Position numbers and translations under genes: made by a program | Assembly (NCBI GenBank): GCA_963784885.1 | Contig: CAWATA010000002.1 | Span: forward strand, 124,001-188,000 | Direction: 5' to 3' | Length of the DNA: 64,000 nt | Source of the DNA: RHKX01 sp963784885 | Lineage (GTDB): Bacteria; Actinomycetota; Thermoleophilia; Solirubrobacterales; 70-9 | Notes under the pieces: model-generated | Told to the model about the DNA's origin: nothing | Database searches by the model: none | What the model saw: the letters and a program-made list of their open reading frames with translations, nothing else | Shown here: positions 8,764-16,256 of the stretch, piece by piece | Numbering within the stretch: the stretch's first letter is position 1 | How the letters are laid out: every line of letters starts with the position of its first letter

Positions 8764-9774
8764 TCAACCCGGGCCGGGGTCCTTCGGGAGGTCCTCGATT
8801 CCTGCCATCTCCGCCAGCTTCGTCAGCGCCCGCGCACGCTCCGCCGCCGTTTCGTGGGTCCACGGGACCCGGTGGGCGGGCCGGACGCGGCGGTCCATCC
8901 AGAGCTGCCCGCCCGCCGATGCGGCCCCTTCGGAGGCGGCCAGCCAGACGATCGTGTCCGCGCCCTCGGCGGGGCTGCGAAGAATCGGGCTGAGCGTTGA
9001 GTGGAACCGGGGGAGGGCCTCGACCACGCCCGGGGTGTCGGCCCAGCCGGGATGCATCGCGTGGACGCTGACTCCGTCCGGTGCGAGCCGCTGGTTCAGC
9101 TCGCCGGCGAGGATCACCTGGATTCGCTTCGCGTGGGCGTAGAAGGCGGGGCCGTCGAAGTCGCGGCGCTCGAGCTGGAGGTCGTCGGCGTCGAGCTTCT
9201 CCGAGTACATGCCGCCTGAGGTGACGAAGATCACGGCCGAGGGTGCCCCGGCGATGAGCGCCGGAACGAGAAGCTCGGTGAGCAGCAGCGGCCCGAGGAC
9301 ATGGGTGGCCAGAGTGAGCTCGTAGCCGTCGTCGCTGCGCTCGCGCTCCTGGGTGAGGACTCCGGCATTGTGGACGAGGGCGGCGATACCGGTCCCGAGC
9401 TCCCGATTCAGCTCGGCGGCGAGGGCGCGGACCGACGCGAGGGAGGAGAGGTCACCGTGATGGAGGTGGAGCTCGTCGCTGCCCGTCGCCTCGCTGATCC
9501 GGGCCCGGGCGTCCTCGCCGCGCTCGCGGTTTCGGACGACCATGTGGACGCGGGCGCCGAGGGTCGCGAACTGCTCTGCGGCAGCGGCGCCGATTCCGGA
9601 GTTGGCGCCGGTGACGACCACGTCGCGACCGGCCAGCCGGCCGTCGGGGTCGGGGGAGGAGCCGGCGAGACCGCGGACGCGGTAACCGATCGAGCTGAAG
9701 CCCGGGAGCACGGTCCGGTCGAGCAGCCAGTCGACTGCGCCGGAGCCACCGATCGTTTTCGCTACGTCCTTCAT
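8764..9774 (-). CDS. SDR oxidoreductase (DHRS12/protochlorophyllide-reductase-like)
   Basis: A 336-residue SDR with an N-terminal extension of about 50 residues before the cofactor motif TGANSGIG (about 56-63). NNAG is replaced by HNAG, and the active site is a Ser in VTSGGMYS plus YAHAK. The extension and the sequence near PGFSSIGYRVRG match the DHRS12-type branch that acts on lipophilic substrates. It is transcribed divergently from the CarH-like repressor; its likely -10 (TAGCCT, 9791-9786) abuts the 11-bp CarH-type repeats, so light or B12 control of this gene is a reasonable inference. Confidence 0.85.
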   Translation of the reverse strand: MKDVAKTIGGSGAVDWLLDRTVLPGFSSIGYRVRGLAGSSPDPDGRLAGRDVVVTGANSGIGAAAAEQFATLGARVHMVVRNRERGEDARARISEATGSDELHLHHGDLSSLASVRALAAELNRELGTGIAALVHNAGVLTQERERSDDGYELTLATHVLGPLLLTELLVPALIAGAPSAVIFVTSGGMYSEKLDADDLQLERRDFDGPAFYAHAKRIQVILAGELNQRLAPDGVSVHAMHPGWADTPGVVEALPRFHSTLSPILRSPAEGADTIVWLAASEGAASAGGQLWMDRRVRPAHRVPWTHETAAERARALTKLAEMAGIEDLPKDPGPG

Positions 9775-9794
9775 TGACTCAGTCCAGGCTAACA

Positions 9795-9827
9795 GGTATG
9801 TTCAAGGTATGTCAAATGTTCGTTCAA
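9795..9827 (+). repeat. Three tandem 11-bp direct repeats, candidate CarH operator
   Basis: Units ggTATGTTCAA (9795-9805), ggTATGTCAAA (9806-9816) and tgTTCGTTCAA (9817-9827) follow each other without a gap. Known CarH proteins bind tandem 11-bp direct repeats as tetramers. The array covers the predicted -10 (TATGTT, 9797-9802) and the start codon (9809), consistent with autorepression. Confidence 0.6.
9797..9802 (+). promoter_or_regulatory. Predicted -10 box (TATGTT) of carH-like gene
   Basis: TATGTT ends 6 nt before the ATG at 9809, placing the transcription start at the A of the start codon. There is no Shine-Dalgarno sequence. Confidence 0.5.
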
Positions 9828-10768
9828 CCAACGGCGACGGCGGGAAAGTGCCGAGCCCGGGCGAGGAATCGCTGATCCGGATCGGCGAGCTCGCCCGGCG
9901 CGCCGGAGTTCCGGCTGCGACGCTGCGCGCATGGGAGCGCCGCTACGGTGTGCTCAAGCCGCAGCGCGGCGACTCCGGCTACCGCCTCTACTCGGCCGCC
10001 GACGAGCACCGGCTCCGGGCGATGACCGCTTTGATCGAGCAGGGCCTCGCGCCGGCGGAGGCCGCCGCCCGCGTCCTCGCCGATGCCGGTCCCGGTGCGG
10101 CGCTGCGGGCGCAGGCGGAGGGTGCCCCGGCGACCGGCCTGCGGGCCGAGCTGCTCGGCGCGCTGCTGCGGTTCGACGACGCCGCCGCCGAGCACGTCAT
10201 GGACCGCGCCCTCGGGGTTTTGAGCCCGGACGCGTTCGTGCGCGAGATCGCGTTGCCGACCCTGCGGCGGATCGGCGAGGGCTGGTCGGAGGGCGAGGTC
10301 AGCGTCGCCCAGGAGCACTTCGCGAGCAACCTCCTCCGCAGCCGGATGCTCGGCCTCGCCCGCGGCTGGGGTGGGGGTGGCGAGAGGATCGCGCTGCTGG
10401 CCTGCCCGCCGGGCGAGCTCCACGATCTCGGGCTCGTCGCTTTCGGCGTCGCGCTGCGGGGGCTCGGATGGCGGGTCACGTTCCTGGGCGCCGACACTCC
10501 GGTCGACACGATGATCGCCTGCGCGGAGGAGATCGAGCCCGACATCGTCGTCCTCTGCGCGATGACGGAGGCGGTCCTCCACGACTCGGCGAATGAGCTG
10601 CGCGAGCTCGCCGATCGCTCGCAGCTGATGATCGCCGGACCCGGAGCGAGCGGGGAGGCGGCGGGCGCGCTCGGCGCGATCGTCCTGACAGAGGACCCGG
10701 TCGCCGCTGCGGGCTCTCTTGGCCGCCTGACGCCCGTTCAGGCTACGGTCGGCGCATGGAGCGGTTGA
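9809..10768 (+). CDS. CarH-type B12-dependent photoreceptor repressor (MerR family)
   Basis: A 319-residue MerR regulator with a cobalamin-binding photosensory module. The HTH occupies about residues 22-90 (IRIGELARRAGVPAATLRAW). A four-helix cap follows with the diagnostic W-x9-EH motif (Trp near 158, Glu-His near 168), which in CarH caps adenosyl-B12. The Rossmann-like B12 domain has the E-x-H-x-x-G motif (GELHDLG, near 203). Known CarH represses in the dark and dissociates when light breaks the Co-C bond. The 11-bp repeats at its start suggest autoregulation and control of the divergent SDR. Classical carotenoid genes (crtB, crtE) are not in this window. Confidence 0.88.
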   Translation: MSNVRSTNGDGGKVPSPGEESLIRIGELARRAGVPAATLRAWERRYGVLKPQRGDSGYRLYSAADEHRLRAMTALIEQGLAPAEAAARVLADAGPGAALRAQAEGAPATGLRAELLGALLRFDDAAAEHVMDRALGVLSPDAFVREIALPTLRRIGEGWSEGEVSVAQEHFASNLLRSRMLGLARGWGGGGERIALLACPPGELHDLGLVAFGVALRGLGWRVTFLGADTPVDTMIACAEEIEPDIVVLCAMTEAVLHDSANELRELADRSQLMIAGPGASGEAAGALGAIVLTEDPVAAAGSLGRLTPVQATVGAWSG

Positions 10769-11148
10769 TCGTCGACGGGATGAACGTGCTCGGCTCGCGC
10801 CCCGACGGATGGTGGCGCGACCGACCGACCGCGATGGCCGGGCTGACCCGGCGCCTCGGCGCGCTTGCGGTGGGCCAGGGGGTCGAGGTGACGGTGGTCT
10901 TCGACGGCCGCCCGCATCGCCGGGTCGAGGCCGCCGCGGAGGAGATCGCGGTCGGGTTCGCGCCGGGCGGGCCCGATGCCGCCGACCGCGAGATCGTCGC
11001 CCGGCTCCGATCCGACCCCGACCCCGGTTCGGTGGTCGTGGTGACGAGCGACCGGCGGCTCCGCAACTCGGTCAAGGCGGCGGGCGCCTCCAGTGTCCCG
11101 GCCGGGGAACTGCTCCGCCGCCTCGAGGCCTTCGAGCGCGGCGAATAG
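10756..11148 (+). CDS. NYN-domain (YacP-like) ribonuclease
   Basis: A 130-residue PIN-like NYN nuclease. The acidic start LIVDGMNVLGS supplies the first catalytic Asp and the Asn; VVFDG and later VVVTSDRRLR supply further acids of the metal site. It is expected to cut structured RNA, as for YacP/Rae1 relatives. The ATG overlaps the end of the carH-like gene by 13 nt, yet TACGGT (10744-10749) ends 6 nt before it, so it may also have its own leaderless promoter. Confidence 0.82.
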   Translation: MERLIVDGMNVLGSRPDGWWRDRPTAMAGLTRRLGALAVGQGVEVTVVFDGRPHRRVEAAAEEIAVGFAPGGPDAADREIVARLRSDPDPGSVVVVTSDRRLRNSVKAAGASSVPAGELLRRLEAFERGE

Positions 11149-11151
11149 GAT
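11146..11151 (+). promoter_or_regulatory. Predicted -10 box (TAGGAT), nucleoside phosphorylase
   Basis: TAGGAT, overlapping the stop codon of the NYN gene, ends 8 nt before the ATG at 11160 and fixes that start. Confidence 0.4.
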
Positions 11152-11159
11152 CGGGTGCG

Positions 11160-11876
11160 ATGGGACGGCTGGCGCTGATCGGTGGGCACTCGATCCTCGG
11201 CAGCGATCCCGCGGCCGGCTTCGAGCCCCGCGATGTCGAGACCGCTCGCGGAAGCGTCCGCGTCTACGAGCGGGGGGAGCAGGTCCTGCTCCAGCGCCAC
11301 GGGTTCGACAGCTACACGACCGCCGCCCGGATCGACCACCCCCGCAACTTCGCGGCGCTCGCCGAGCTCGGCTGCGATCGCGCGCTGGCGATCGGATCGG
11401 TCGGCGGGTTGCGAGCCGAGCTCGGTGTCGGCACCTTCCTCTGCCCCGATGACTTCATCGCCCTCCAGCTCGGGCTCTCCCTGCACGACCAGCACGGCGG
11501 CGAGCAGATACCGGGCTTCGATCGCGACTGGCGACGAGCCGTCCTCGACGTCTGGGCGCGGGTCGCCGAGCCCGAGGTGATCGACGGCGGCGTCTACTGG
11601 CAGGCGATCGGGCCGCGCTTCGAGACCCCCGCCGAGATCCGGCTGATCGCCGGTCACGCCCACGTGATCGGGATGACGATCGCCTCCGAATGCATCATCG
11701 CCCGCGAGATGGAGATCGCCTACGCGGCCGTCTGCGTGGTCGACAACCTTGCCAACGGCATCGCTGCCGCGCCGCTCTCGGTCGCCGATTTCGAGGCCGG
11801 CAAGGCAGAGAACCGCTCGCGGCTGACGACGGCGATCGACAGCGTCGGCGCCGAGCTCGAGCGGGGGGCGGGCTGA
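11160..11876 (+). CDS. MTA/MTI phosphorylase-like purine nucleoside phosphorylase
   Basis: A 238-residue phosphorylase of the trimeric PNP/MTA phosphorylase family. It has an N-terminal LIGGHSIL phosphate loop, RHGF, then AIGSVGG, GPRFETPAEIR and GMTIASECIIARE, the usual ribose- and base-binding blocks. The base-specificity loop reads VVDNLANG; where MTA phosphorylases carry Asp-x-Asp (TDYDCW) the second Asp is missing, so a 6-oxopurine such as methylthioinosine may be preferred (inference). Its stop overlaps the start of the amidohydrolase as TGATG, which would supply exactly such a deaminated substrate. Confidence 0.8.
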   Translation: MGRLALIGGHSILGSDPAAGFEPRDVETARGSVRVYERGEQVLLQRHGFDSYTTAARIDHPRNFAALAELGCDRALAIGSVGGLRAELGVGTFLCPDDFIALQLGLSLHDQHGGEQIPGFDRDWRRAVLDVWARVAEPEVIDGGVYWQAIGPRFETPAEIRLIAGHAHVIGMTIASECIIAREMEIAYAAVCVVDNLANGIAAAPLSVADFEAGKAENRSRLTTAIDSVGAELERGAG

Positions 11877-13132
11877 TGGCGATCTTCGTCGAGGGGGCGA
11901 CCCTGGACGGCCGTCCCGCCGGCCTGCGAATCGAAGACGGCGCGATCGCCTCGATCGGGCCCGGCGCCGAGGCCGCCGCCGGCGACGAGCGGATCGACGG
12001 CACCGGCACCGCGATCGTGCCCGGACTCGTCAACGGCCACACCCACGCGGCGATGGCTCTGTTCCGCGGCTACGCCGACGATCTGGCGCTGATGGAGTGG
12101 CTGCAGAAGCACATCTGGCCGGTCGAGGCGAAGCTCGACGACGAAGACGTCTACTGGGGCACCCGCCTGGCGTGTGCGGAGATGATCCGAACCGGCACCG
12201 TCCGCTTCTGGGACATGTACTGGCGCCCGGGAGCCGTCGCCAGGGCGGTCACCGACGCCGGCGTTCGCGCGACGATCGGCCCGCCGCTGCTCGACGGCGG
12301 CGATCCGGCCCGGATCGACGAGGTGAAGCGGGCGGCGAGCGACGGGCTCGAGGAGATCGCGGCCAACGCCAGCGCCCTGACGGCGCCGTCGCTGGCGCCG
12401 CATGCGGTCTACACGGTCTCGCCGGACTCGCTCGCCTGGATCGCGGCCGAGTCGGAGCGGCTCGGAATCCCCGTCCAGATCCACGCCTCCGAGACCGGGC
12501 AGGAGGTCGACGATTGCGTCGCCGCCCACGGGCTGCGGCCGGTCGAGCTGCTCGACCGGGTCGGCCTGCTCTCGCCGCGGACGCTGCTCGCCCACGCCGT
12601 CTGGCTCGAGGACGACGAGCGCGAGCTGATCGCGTCGGCGGGGGCGACCGTGGTCAGCAACCCGGTCGCCAATCTGAAGCTCGCGGTCGGGCGGATCTTC
12701 GACCTCGGGGCCGCAAGCCGCCACGGATTGCCGGTCGGGCTCGGGACCGACGGCGCCGGCTCCAACAACTCGCTCGATCTCTTCGACGACGTCAAGCACT
12801 TCGCGCTCGGGCAGAAGCTGCTCGCGCGGGATCCGGCGGCCGGGTCCGCCGGAGAGGCGCTCGCGATCGCGCGCGGCGAGCGGGCGCCGCTGCTCGGCGC
12901 GACCCCGCTGGAGCCGGGACGGCCCGCCGACCTGCTGCTCGTCCGCACCGACCGCCACGAGCTCGGGGTCGGGGCGCTGGACGCCGGGCTCGTCTACGCC
13001 GCCTCCGGCTCGGTCGTCGATACGACGATCGTCGCGGGCCGGGTGCTGATGCGCGGCGGCGTCGTCGAGGACGAGGCCGAGATCCTCGAGCGGGCCCGCG
13101 AGCGGGCTCGGCGGCTCGGGCTCCTGGGCTGA
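11876..13132 (+). CDS. Amidohydrolase, MTA/SAH deaminase type
   Basis: A 418-residue metal-dependent deaminase of the cyclic amidohydrolase family. Metal ligands are visible as NGHTHAAM (HxH), HAVYTVS, IHASETG and the GTDGAGSNN Asp. FRGYADDLALMEWLQKHIWP is the lid region typical of 5-methylthioadenosine/S-adenosylhomocysteine deaminases. Coupling to the phosphorylase suggests MTA to MTI to hypoxanthine plus methylthioribose-1-phosphate. Length is typical. Other substrates of this broad family (for example guanine or chlorinated triazines) are less likely in this context. Confidence 0.85.
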   Translation: MAIFVEGATLDGRPAGLRIEDGAIASIGPGAEAAAGDERIDGTGTAIVPGLVNGHTHAAMALFRGYADDLALMEWLQKHIWPVEAKLDDEDVYWGTRLACAEMIRTGTVRFWDMYWRPGAVARAVTDAGVRATIGPPLLDGGDPARIDEVKRAASDGLEEIAANASALTAPSLAPHAVYTVSPDSLAWIAAESERLGIPVQIHASETGQEVDDCVAAHGLRPVELLDRVGLLSPRTLLAHAVWLEDDERELIASAGATVVSNPVANLKLAVGRIFDLGAASRHGLPVGLGTDGAGSNNSLDLFDDVKHFALGQKLLARDPAAGSAGEALAIARGERAPLLGATPLEPGRPADLLLVRTDRHELGVGALDAGLVYAASGSVVDTTIVAGRVLMRGGVVEDEAEILERARERARRLGLLG

Positions 13133-13134
13133 TC

Positions 13135-13551
13135 GTGAGCGGCGAGGGCGACAGCGAGGTCAAGGCGGGCGGCGGGGTCGTGGTCCGCACCGGCGCCGAC
13201 GGGATCGAGGTCGCGGTGGTCCATCGGCCGCGCTACGACGACTGGTCGCTCCCGAAGGGCAAGCTCGAGCCCGGCGAGAGCTTCGAGGACGGGGCCCTGC
13301 GCGAGGTCGAGGAGGAGACCGGGCTCCGCTGCGAGCTCGGGGATGAGCTCTCGCCGATCAGCTACCACGACCGCAAGGGCCGCTTGAAGCTCGTCCGGTA
13401 CTGGGTGATGAGCCCGCTGGGCGGCGAGTTCGCGCCGAACGACGAGGTCGACGTGCTCGAGTGGCTGTCGCCCGCGGCGGCGGCGGCACGGCTCGATTAC
13501 GAGCACGACCGCAAGCTGCTGAGCGAGCTCCCCGGCGCCGGGGAGCTCTGA
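13135..13551 (+). CDS. Nudix hydrolase (MutT-like)
   Basis: A 138-residue Nudix pyrophosphohydrolase. The full box G-x5-E-x7-REVEEETGL is present at about residues 42-64 (GKLEPGES then REVEEETGL). The GTG start is 2 nt after the amidohydrolase stop, making it the last gene of a purine-salvage-like operon. The sequence WSLPKGKLEPGE is common in actinobacterial MutT1/diadenosine-polyphosphate-type enzymes, but no C-terminal histidine phosphatase domain is attached. Exact substrate unknown. Confidence 0.88.
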   Translation: MSGEGDSEVKAGGGVVVRTGADGIEVAVVHRPRYDDWSLPKGKLEPGESFEDGALREVEEETGLRCELGDELSPISYHDRKGRLKLVRYWVMSPLGGEFAPNDEVDVLEWLSPAAAAARLDYEHDRKLLSELPGAGEL

Positions 13552-13561
13552 CCCGTCTCGG

Positions 13562-13912
13562 TCAGTCGATCGGGATGTGTTCGACCCGGCCGGCGTCGCT
13601 CTCGCGTTGCTCGACCCGTTCGAGGTAGTGGTCGACGAGCGAGCGCAGCGTCAGCAGCGCCTCGCGGCCGAGGTCGTCGAGCTGGCCGCGGAGCTCCGGG
13701 CCACCGGCGCCGCGCAGGATCTCGGCGCCGCGGCAGATCGGGCAGAGCTCGAGGCAGCGCGAGTCCCCGGGGTGGGTCGCCGTCCAGTCCCGCTCGGCGG
13801 ACCAGTCAGGCCCGCTGGCGGCGCCGCCCGGAGGGGGTTCCTCCCGGAACGGGATCTCGGTCCGCCAGCTCGGTGGCGGCGGTGGTTCTCTCTGCTCGTC
13901 GGGTGCGGTCAT
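13562..13912 (-). CDS. Hypothetical protein with CPIC motif
   Basis: A 116-residue protein of unknown function. The N-terminal 40 residues are Pro/Glu-rich and probably disordered, followed by LELCPICRGAEILRG and a helical region with EALLTLRSLVDHYLERVEQ. The CPIC pair could bind a metal but no second pair is present. Its ATG lies inside the 3' end of the ArsA-like gene (107-bp overlap), far more than the 1-4 bp overlaps elsewhere in the window; the pair is probably co-transcribed. Similar small proteins accompany ArsA-like ATPases in related genomes as far as I recall. Confidence 0.7.
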   Translation of the reverse strand: MTAPDEQREPPPPPSWRTEIPFREEPPPGGAASGPDWSAERDWTATHPGDSRCLELCPICRGAEILRGAGGPELRGQLDDLGREALLTLRSLVDHYLERVEQRESDAGRVEHIPID

Positions 13913-15104
13913 CTTCGAAGCTCACCTCGAGCGTGCCGGCCTCGAGCCGGGCGCCGACCGGGCGATGCCGGGCCAGCGCGGTCGGGAGGATGATAGTCCG
14001 CTTCTCGCGGCCGGCACGGACGATCAGCTCCTGGCCGACCTTGCTGAGGTCGAGCTCGGAGCGATCGGCGAAGGGGACCGGGATCGAGAGGACTGTGCGG
14101 CCGTTCTCGGACGTGATCCGCTGCGTGAGCTCGGTGTGCATGACCCGCTCGGGCTCCTCCTCCGCGAAGAGCTCCACGCCGAGGCGGTCGAGCATCGCCG
14201 GCCCGACGACCTCCTCCGGGAAGTAGCGGGCGAGCAGCAGCGGTACCGGCGCGAACCCCTCACGAACTGCTTCGAGCTGCTCCGCCTGCCGCTCGCGCCA
14301 GGCACCGAAATAGGAGTCCGAGAGCTCCTCCGGGAAGACCCGGTTGACGACGACGGCGTCGGTCAGGTAGCCGTAGAGGTTGAGGTAGGTGAAGGTGCGC
14401 TGGGCTTCGCGGATCACCATCCGATCGGGATTCATGACCAGGCGGATCGAGGTGTGCTCGTGATCGCGGAGGATCTCGTTCATCGCGATCAGGTTGCCGA
14501 CCAGGTCCTGAACGTCGGCGAAGACGTCCTCGCCGGGCAGCGGCACGTCGAGGAAGGTCTTCGCGAACGGACGCGCCGCGGAGACGAGACGGCGCTCCCA
14601 CGGCAGCACCTTGTCGAGCCACCAGCGGGCGACGTCGGGGAAGGAGAGGAGCCGCAGGGTCTCACCAGTCGGCGCGCAGTCGACGATGATCACGTCGTAA
14701 TCGCCGCTCGCGTGGTGGGTGCGGATCTGGAGCAGACTGAACAGCTCGTCCATTCCCGGGGGGACGGTCAGCTCCTCGGCGGCGACCCCGAGGACGCCGC
14801 GGTCGGCGAGGATCCGGCTGAGCCAGTCCCTGACCGCTGCCCAGTTCGCCTCGAGCTCGACCTGCGCCTCGATCTGCTGCGCCCAGAGCCGCGGCGAGAT
14901 CTCGCGCGGCTCGGGTCCGAGCCGCTCCTCGAGCGAGTCGCCGAGGCTGTGTGCGGGATCGGTGGAGAGGACGATCGTCCGCAGGCCGCGTGCGGCACAG
15001 CTTCGCGCCGTCGCTGCCGCGACGCTCGTCTTGCCGACCCCGCCCTTGCCCGTGTAGAGGATCGTCCTGGGGGATTTCGGCGCGCTCTCGTCGGCGACCG
15101 GCAC
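13806..15104 (-). CDS. ArsA/GET3-family ATPase
   Basis: A 432-residue deviant-Walker P-loop ATPase. TGKGGVGKTS is at residues 18-27, the switch I STDPAHSLGDSLEE near 46, and VDCAPTGETLR further on. Family roles are arsenite pumping or membrane-protein targeting; no arsB or arsR is nearby, so an arsenic role is not supported. The GTG start lies 6 nt after TACCCT, giving a leaderless layout. The last ~33 residues (from RTRRAERTT) are Arg-rich and unlike the family, in the zone overlapping the next gene, suggesting that the original stop was lost or shifted. Confidence 0.8.
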   Translation of the reverse strand: MPVADESAPKSPRTILYTGKGGVGKTSVAAATARSCAARGLRTIVLSTDPAHSLGDSLEERLGPEPREISPRLWAQQIEAQVELEANWAAVRDWLSRILADRGVLGVAAEELTVPPGMDELFSLLQIRTHHASGDYDVIIVDCAPTGETLRLLSFPDVARWWLDKVLPWERRLVSAARPFAKTFLDVPLPGEDVFADVQDLVGNLIAMNEILRDHEHTSIRLVMNPDRMVIREAQRTFTYLNLYGYLTDAVVVNRVFPEELSDSYFGAWRERQAEQLEAVREGFAPVPLLLARYFPEEVVGPAMLDRLGVELFAEEEPERVMHTELTQRITSENGRTVLSIPVPFADRSELDLSKVGQELIVRAGREKRTIILPTALARHRPVGARLEAGTLEVSFEDDRTRRAERTTAATELADRDPVPGGTPSGRRRQRA

Positions 15105-15110
15105 CGGTCC

Positions 15111-15120
15111 AGGGTACTCT
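15111..15120. promoter_or_regulatory. Overlapping divergent -10 boxes (ArsA-like / lipoprotein)
   Basis: The minus strand reads TACCCT (15116-15111), 6 nt before the ArsA-like GTG; the plus strand reads TACTCT (15115-15120) in front of the lipoprotein gene. Two bases are shared, so the two promoters probably exclude each other. Confidence 0.45.
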
Positions 15121-15156
15121 GACCGCGCCCGATCGAGCGGGACGGGCACCGGGACC

Positions 15157-16194
15157 TTGCGAGCGAGAACGAGAACCACGCTGCTGTTGCTGACCGCGCT
15201 GACCGCGCTCGTCGCGATGCCCGGATGCGGCGCCGGGGGCGGCTCCGACGCCGATCCGCAGGAGGTTCTCGACACGGCGCTCGGCTCCGGCGAGGGCGCT
15301 GACAGCGGCGTCCTCGACATCACGCTCGACGTCAGCTCGACCGGCGGGCAGGCGGGCGACCTCGCCGCCGAAGTCAAGGGCCCCTTCCAGTCGGGAGGGA
15401 CCGACTCCCTGCCGTCGGTCGACTTCGACGTGTCCGCGTCGATCGACTCCGGCGACTCCAACTTCGACTTCGACGGCGGTCTGACGATCACCGGCGACGG
15501 CGCCTGGGTCGGATTCGACGGCGGCGAGTACCAGCTCGACGACGCCACCTTCCAGGCGGTCAAGGGCTCCTACGAGCAGTCCGCCTCCCAGCAGAGCGGA
15601 GGAGAGCAGGGCTCGCTCGAGCAGTTCGGAATCGATCCGCAGAGCTGGGTGACCGGGCTCACGAACGAGGGCACGGAGGATCTCGACGGCACCGAGGTGG
15701 TCCACGTCTCCGGCGCCGCCGACGTGCCGAAGCTGATCGCCGACCTCAACGACGTCGCCCGGCAGACCGGCCAGGCGACCGACCTCGACGCCGCCACGCT
15801 GAGGCAGCTCGAGGACACGGTCACCGACGCCACCGTCGACGTCTACGCGACCGACGGCGACTACTCGCTGCGGAAGTTCGAGGTCGGGCTGACGCTCGCC
15901 GATCCGCGCGGCGGCTCCGGCGAGGTGAGCGTCGATCTGGGCATCGGCATCTCCGATCCCGGCTCGGAGCAGTCGATCGAGGCGCCGGCCGACGCGCGGC
16001 CGCTCGACGACCTCCTCAGCCGGATCCCCGGCGGCGGCGCCGCCCTCGGCGGCCTCGGCGGGACGGGCGCGGCGGGCGGCGCCCAGTCGGCGCCCCCGCA
16101 GGTCTCCGGCAGCGCCGAGAAGTACTACGACTGCGTCGCCAAGGCGAAGACGGCTCAGGCAGTCGACGACTGCGCAGGCCTGCTCGGGGGATGA
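15157..16194 (+). CDS. Putative lipoprotein (LppX/LolA-like fold possible)
   Basis: A 345-residue exported lipoprotein. The TTG start gives a basic n-region (RARTRT), a hydrophobic core and a cysteine at about 24 (AMPGC), a loose lipobox. The mature part is acidic, rich in Gly/Ser/Asp and predicted beta-strands with repeated statements such as VDFDVSASID and FDFDGGLTI, as in the LppX/LprG/LolA lipid-carrier fold; this assignment is tentative. A C-terminal KYYDCVAKAKTAQAVDDCAGLL adds a likely disulfide pair. It is divergent from the ArsA-like gene. No ATG or GTG is available upstream of the mature part, so the TTG is favoured. Confidence 0.72.
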   Translation: MRARTRTTLLLLTALTALVAMPGCGAGGGSDADPQEVLDTALGSGEGADSGVLDITLDVSSTGGQAGDLAAEVKGPFQSGGTDSLPSVDFDVSASIDSGDSNFDFDGGLTITGDGAWVGFDGGEYQLDDATFQAVKGSYEQSASQQSGGEQGSLEQFGIDPQSWVTGLTNEGTEDLDGTEVVHVSGAADVPKLIADLNDVARQTGQATDLDAATLRQLEDTVTDATVDVYATDGDYSLRKFEVGLTLADPRGGSGEVSVDLGIGISDPGSEQSIEAPADARPLDDLLSRIPGGGAALGGLGGTGAAGGAQSAPPQVSGSAEKYYDCVAKAKTAQAVDDCAGLLGG

Positions 16195-16256
16195 ACGAAC
16201 GCGGACCGGCCGTTTACGCTGTCACCGCGATCGCGTTCTCCGCGGCGTAGAACCTC

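Noticed and set aside
13806..15104. Arsenic-resistance operon around the ArsA-like ATPase
   Set aside because: No arsenite pump, arsenate reductase or ArsR regulator adjoins; the protein may act as a targeting or other deviant-Walker ATPase.
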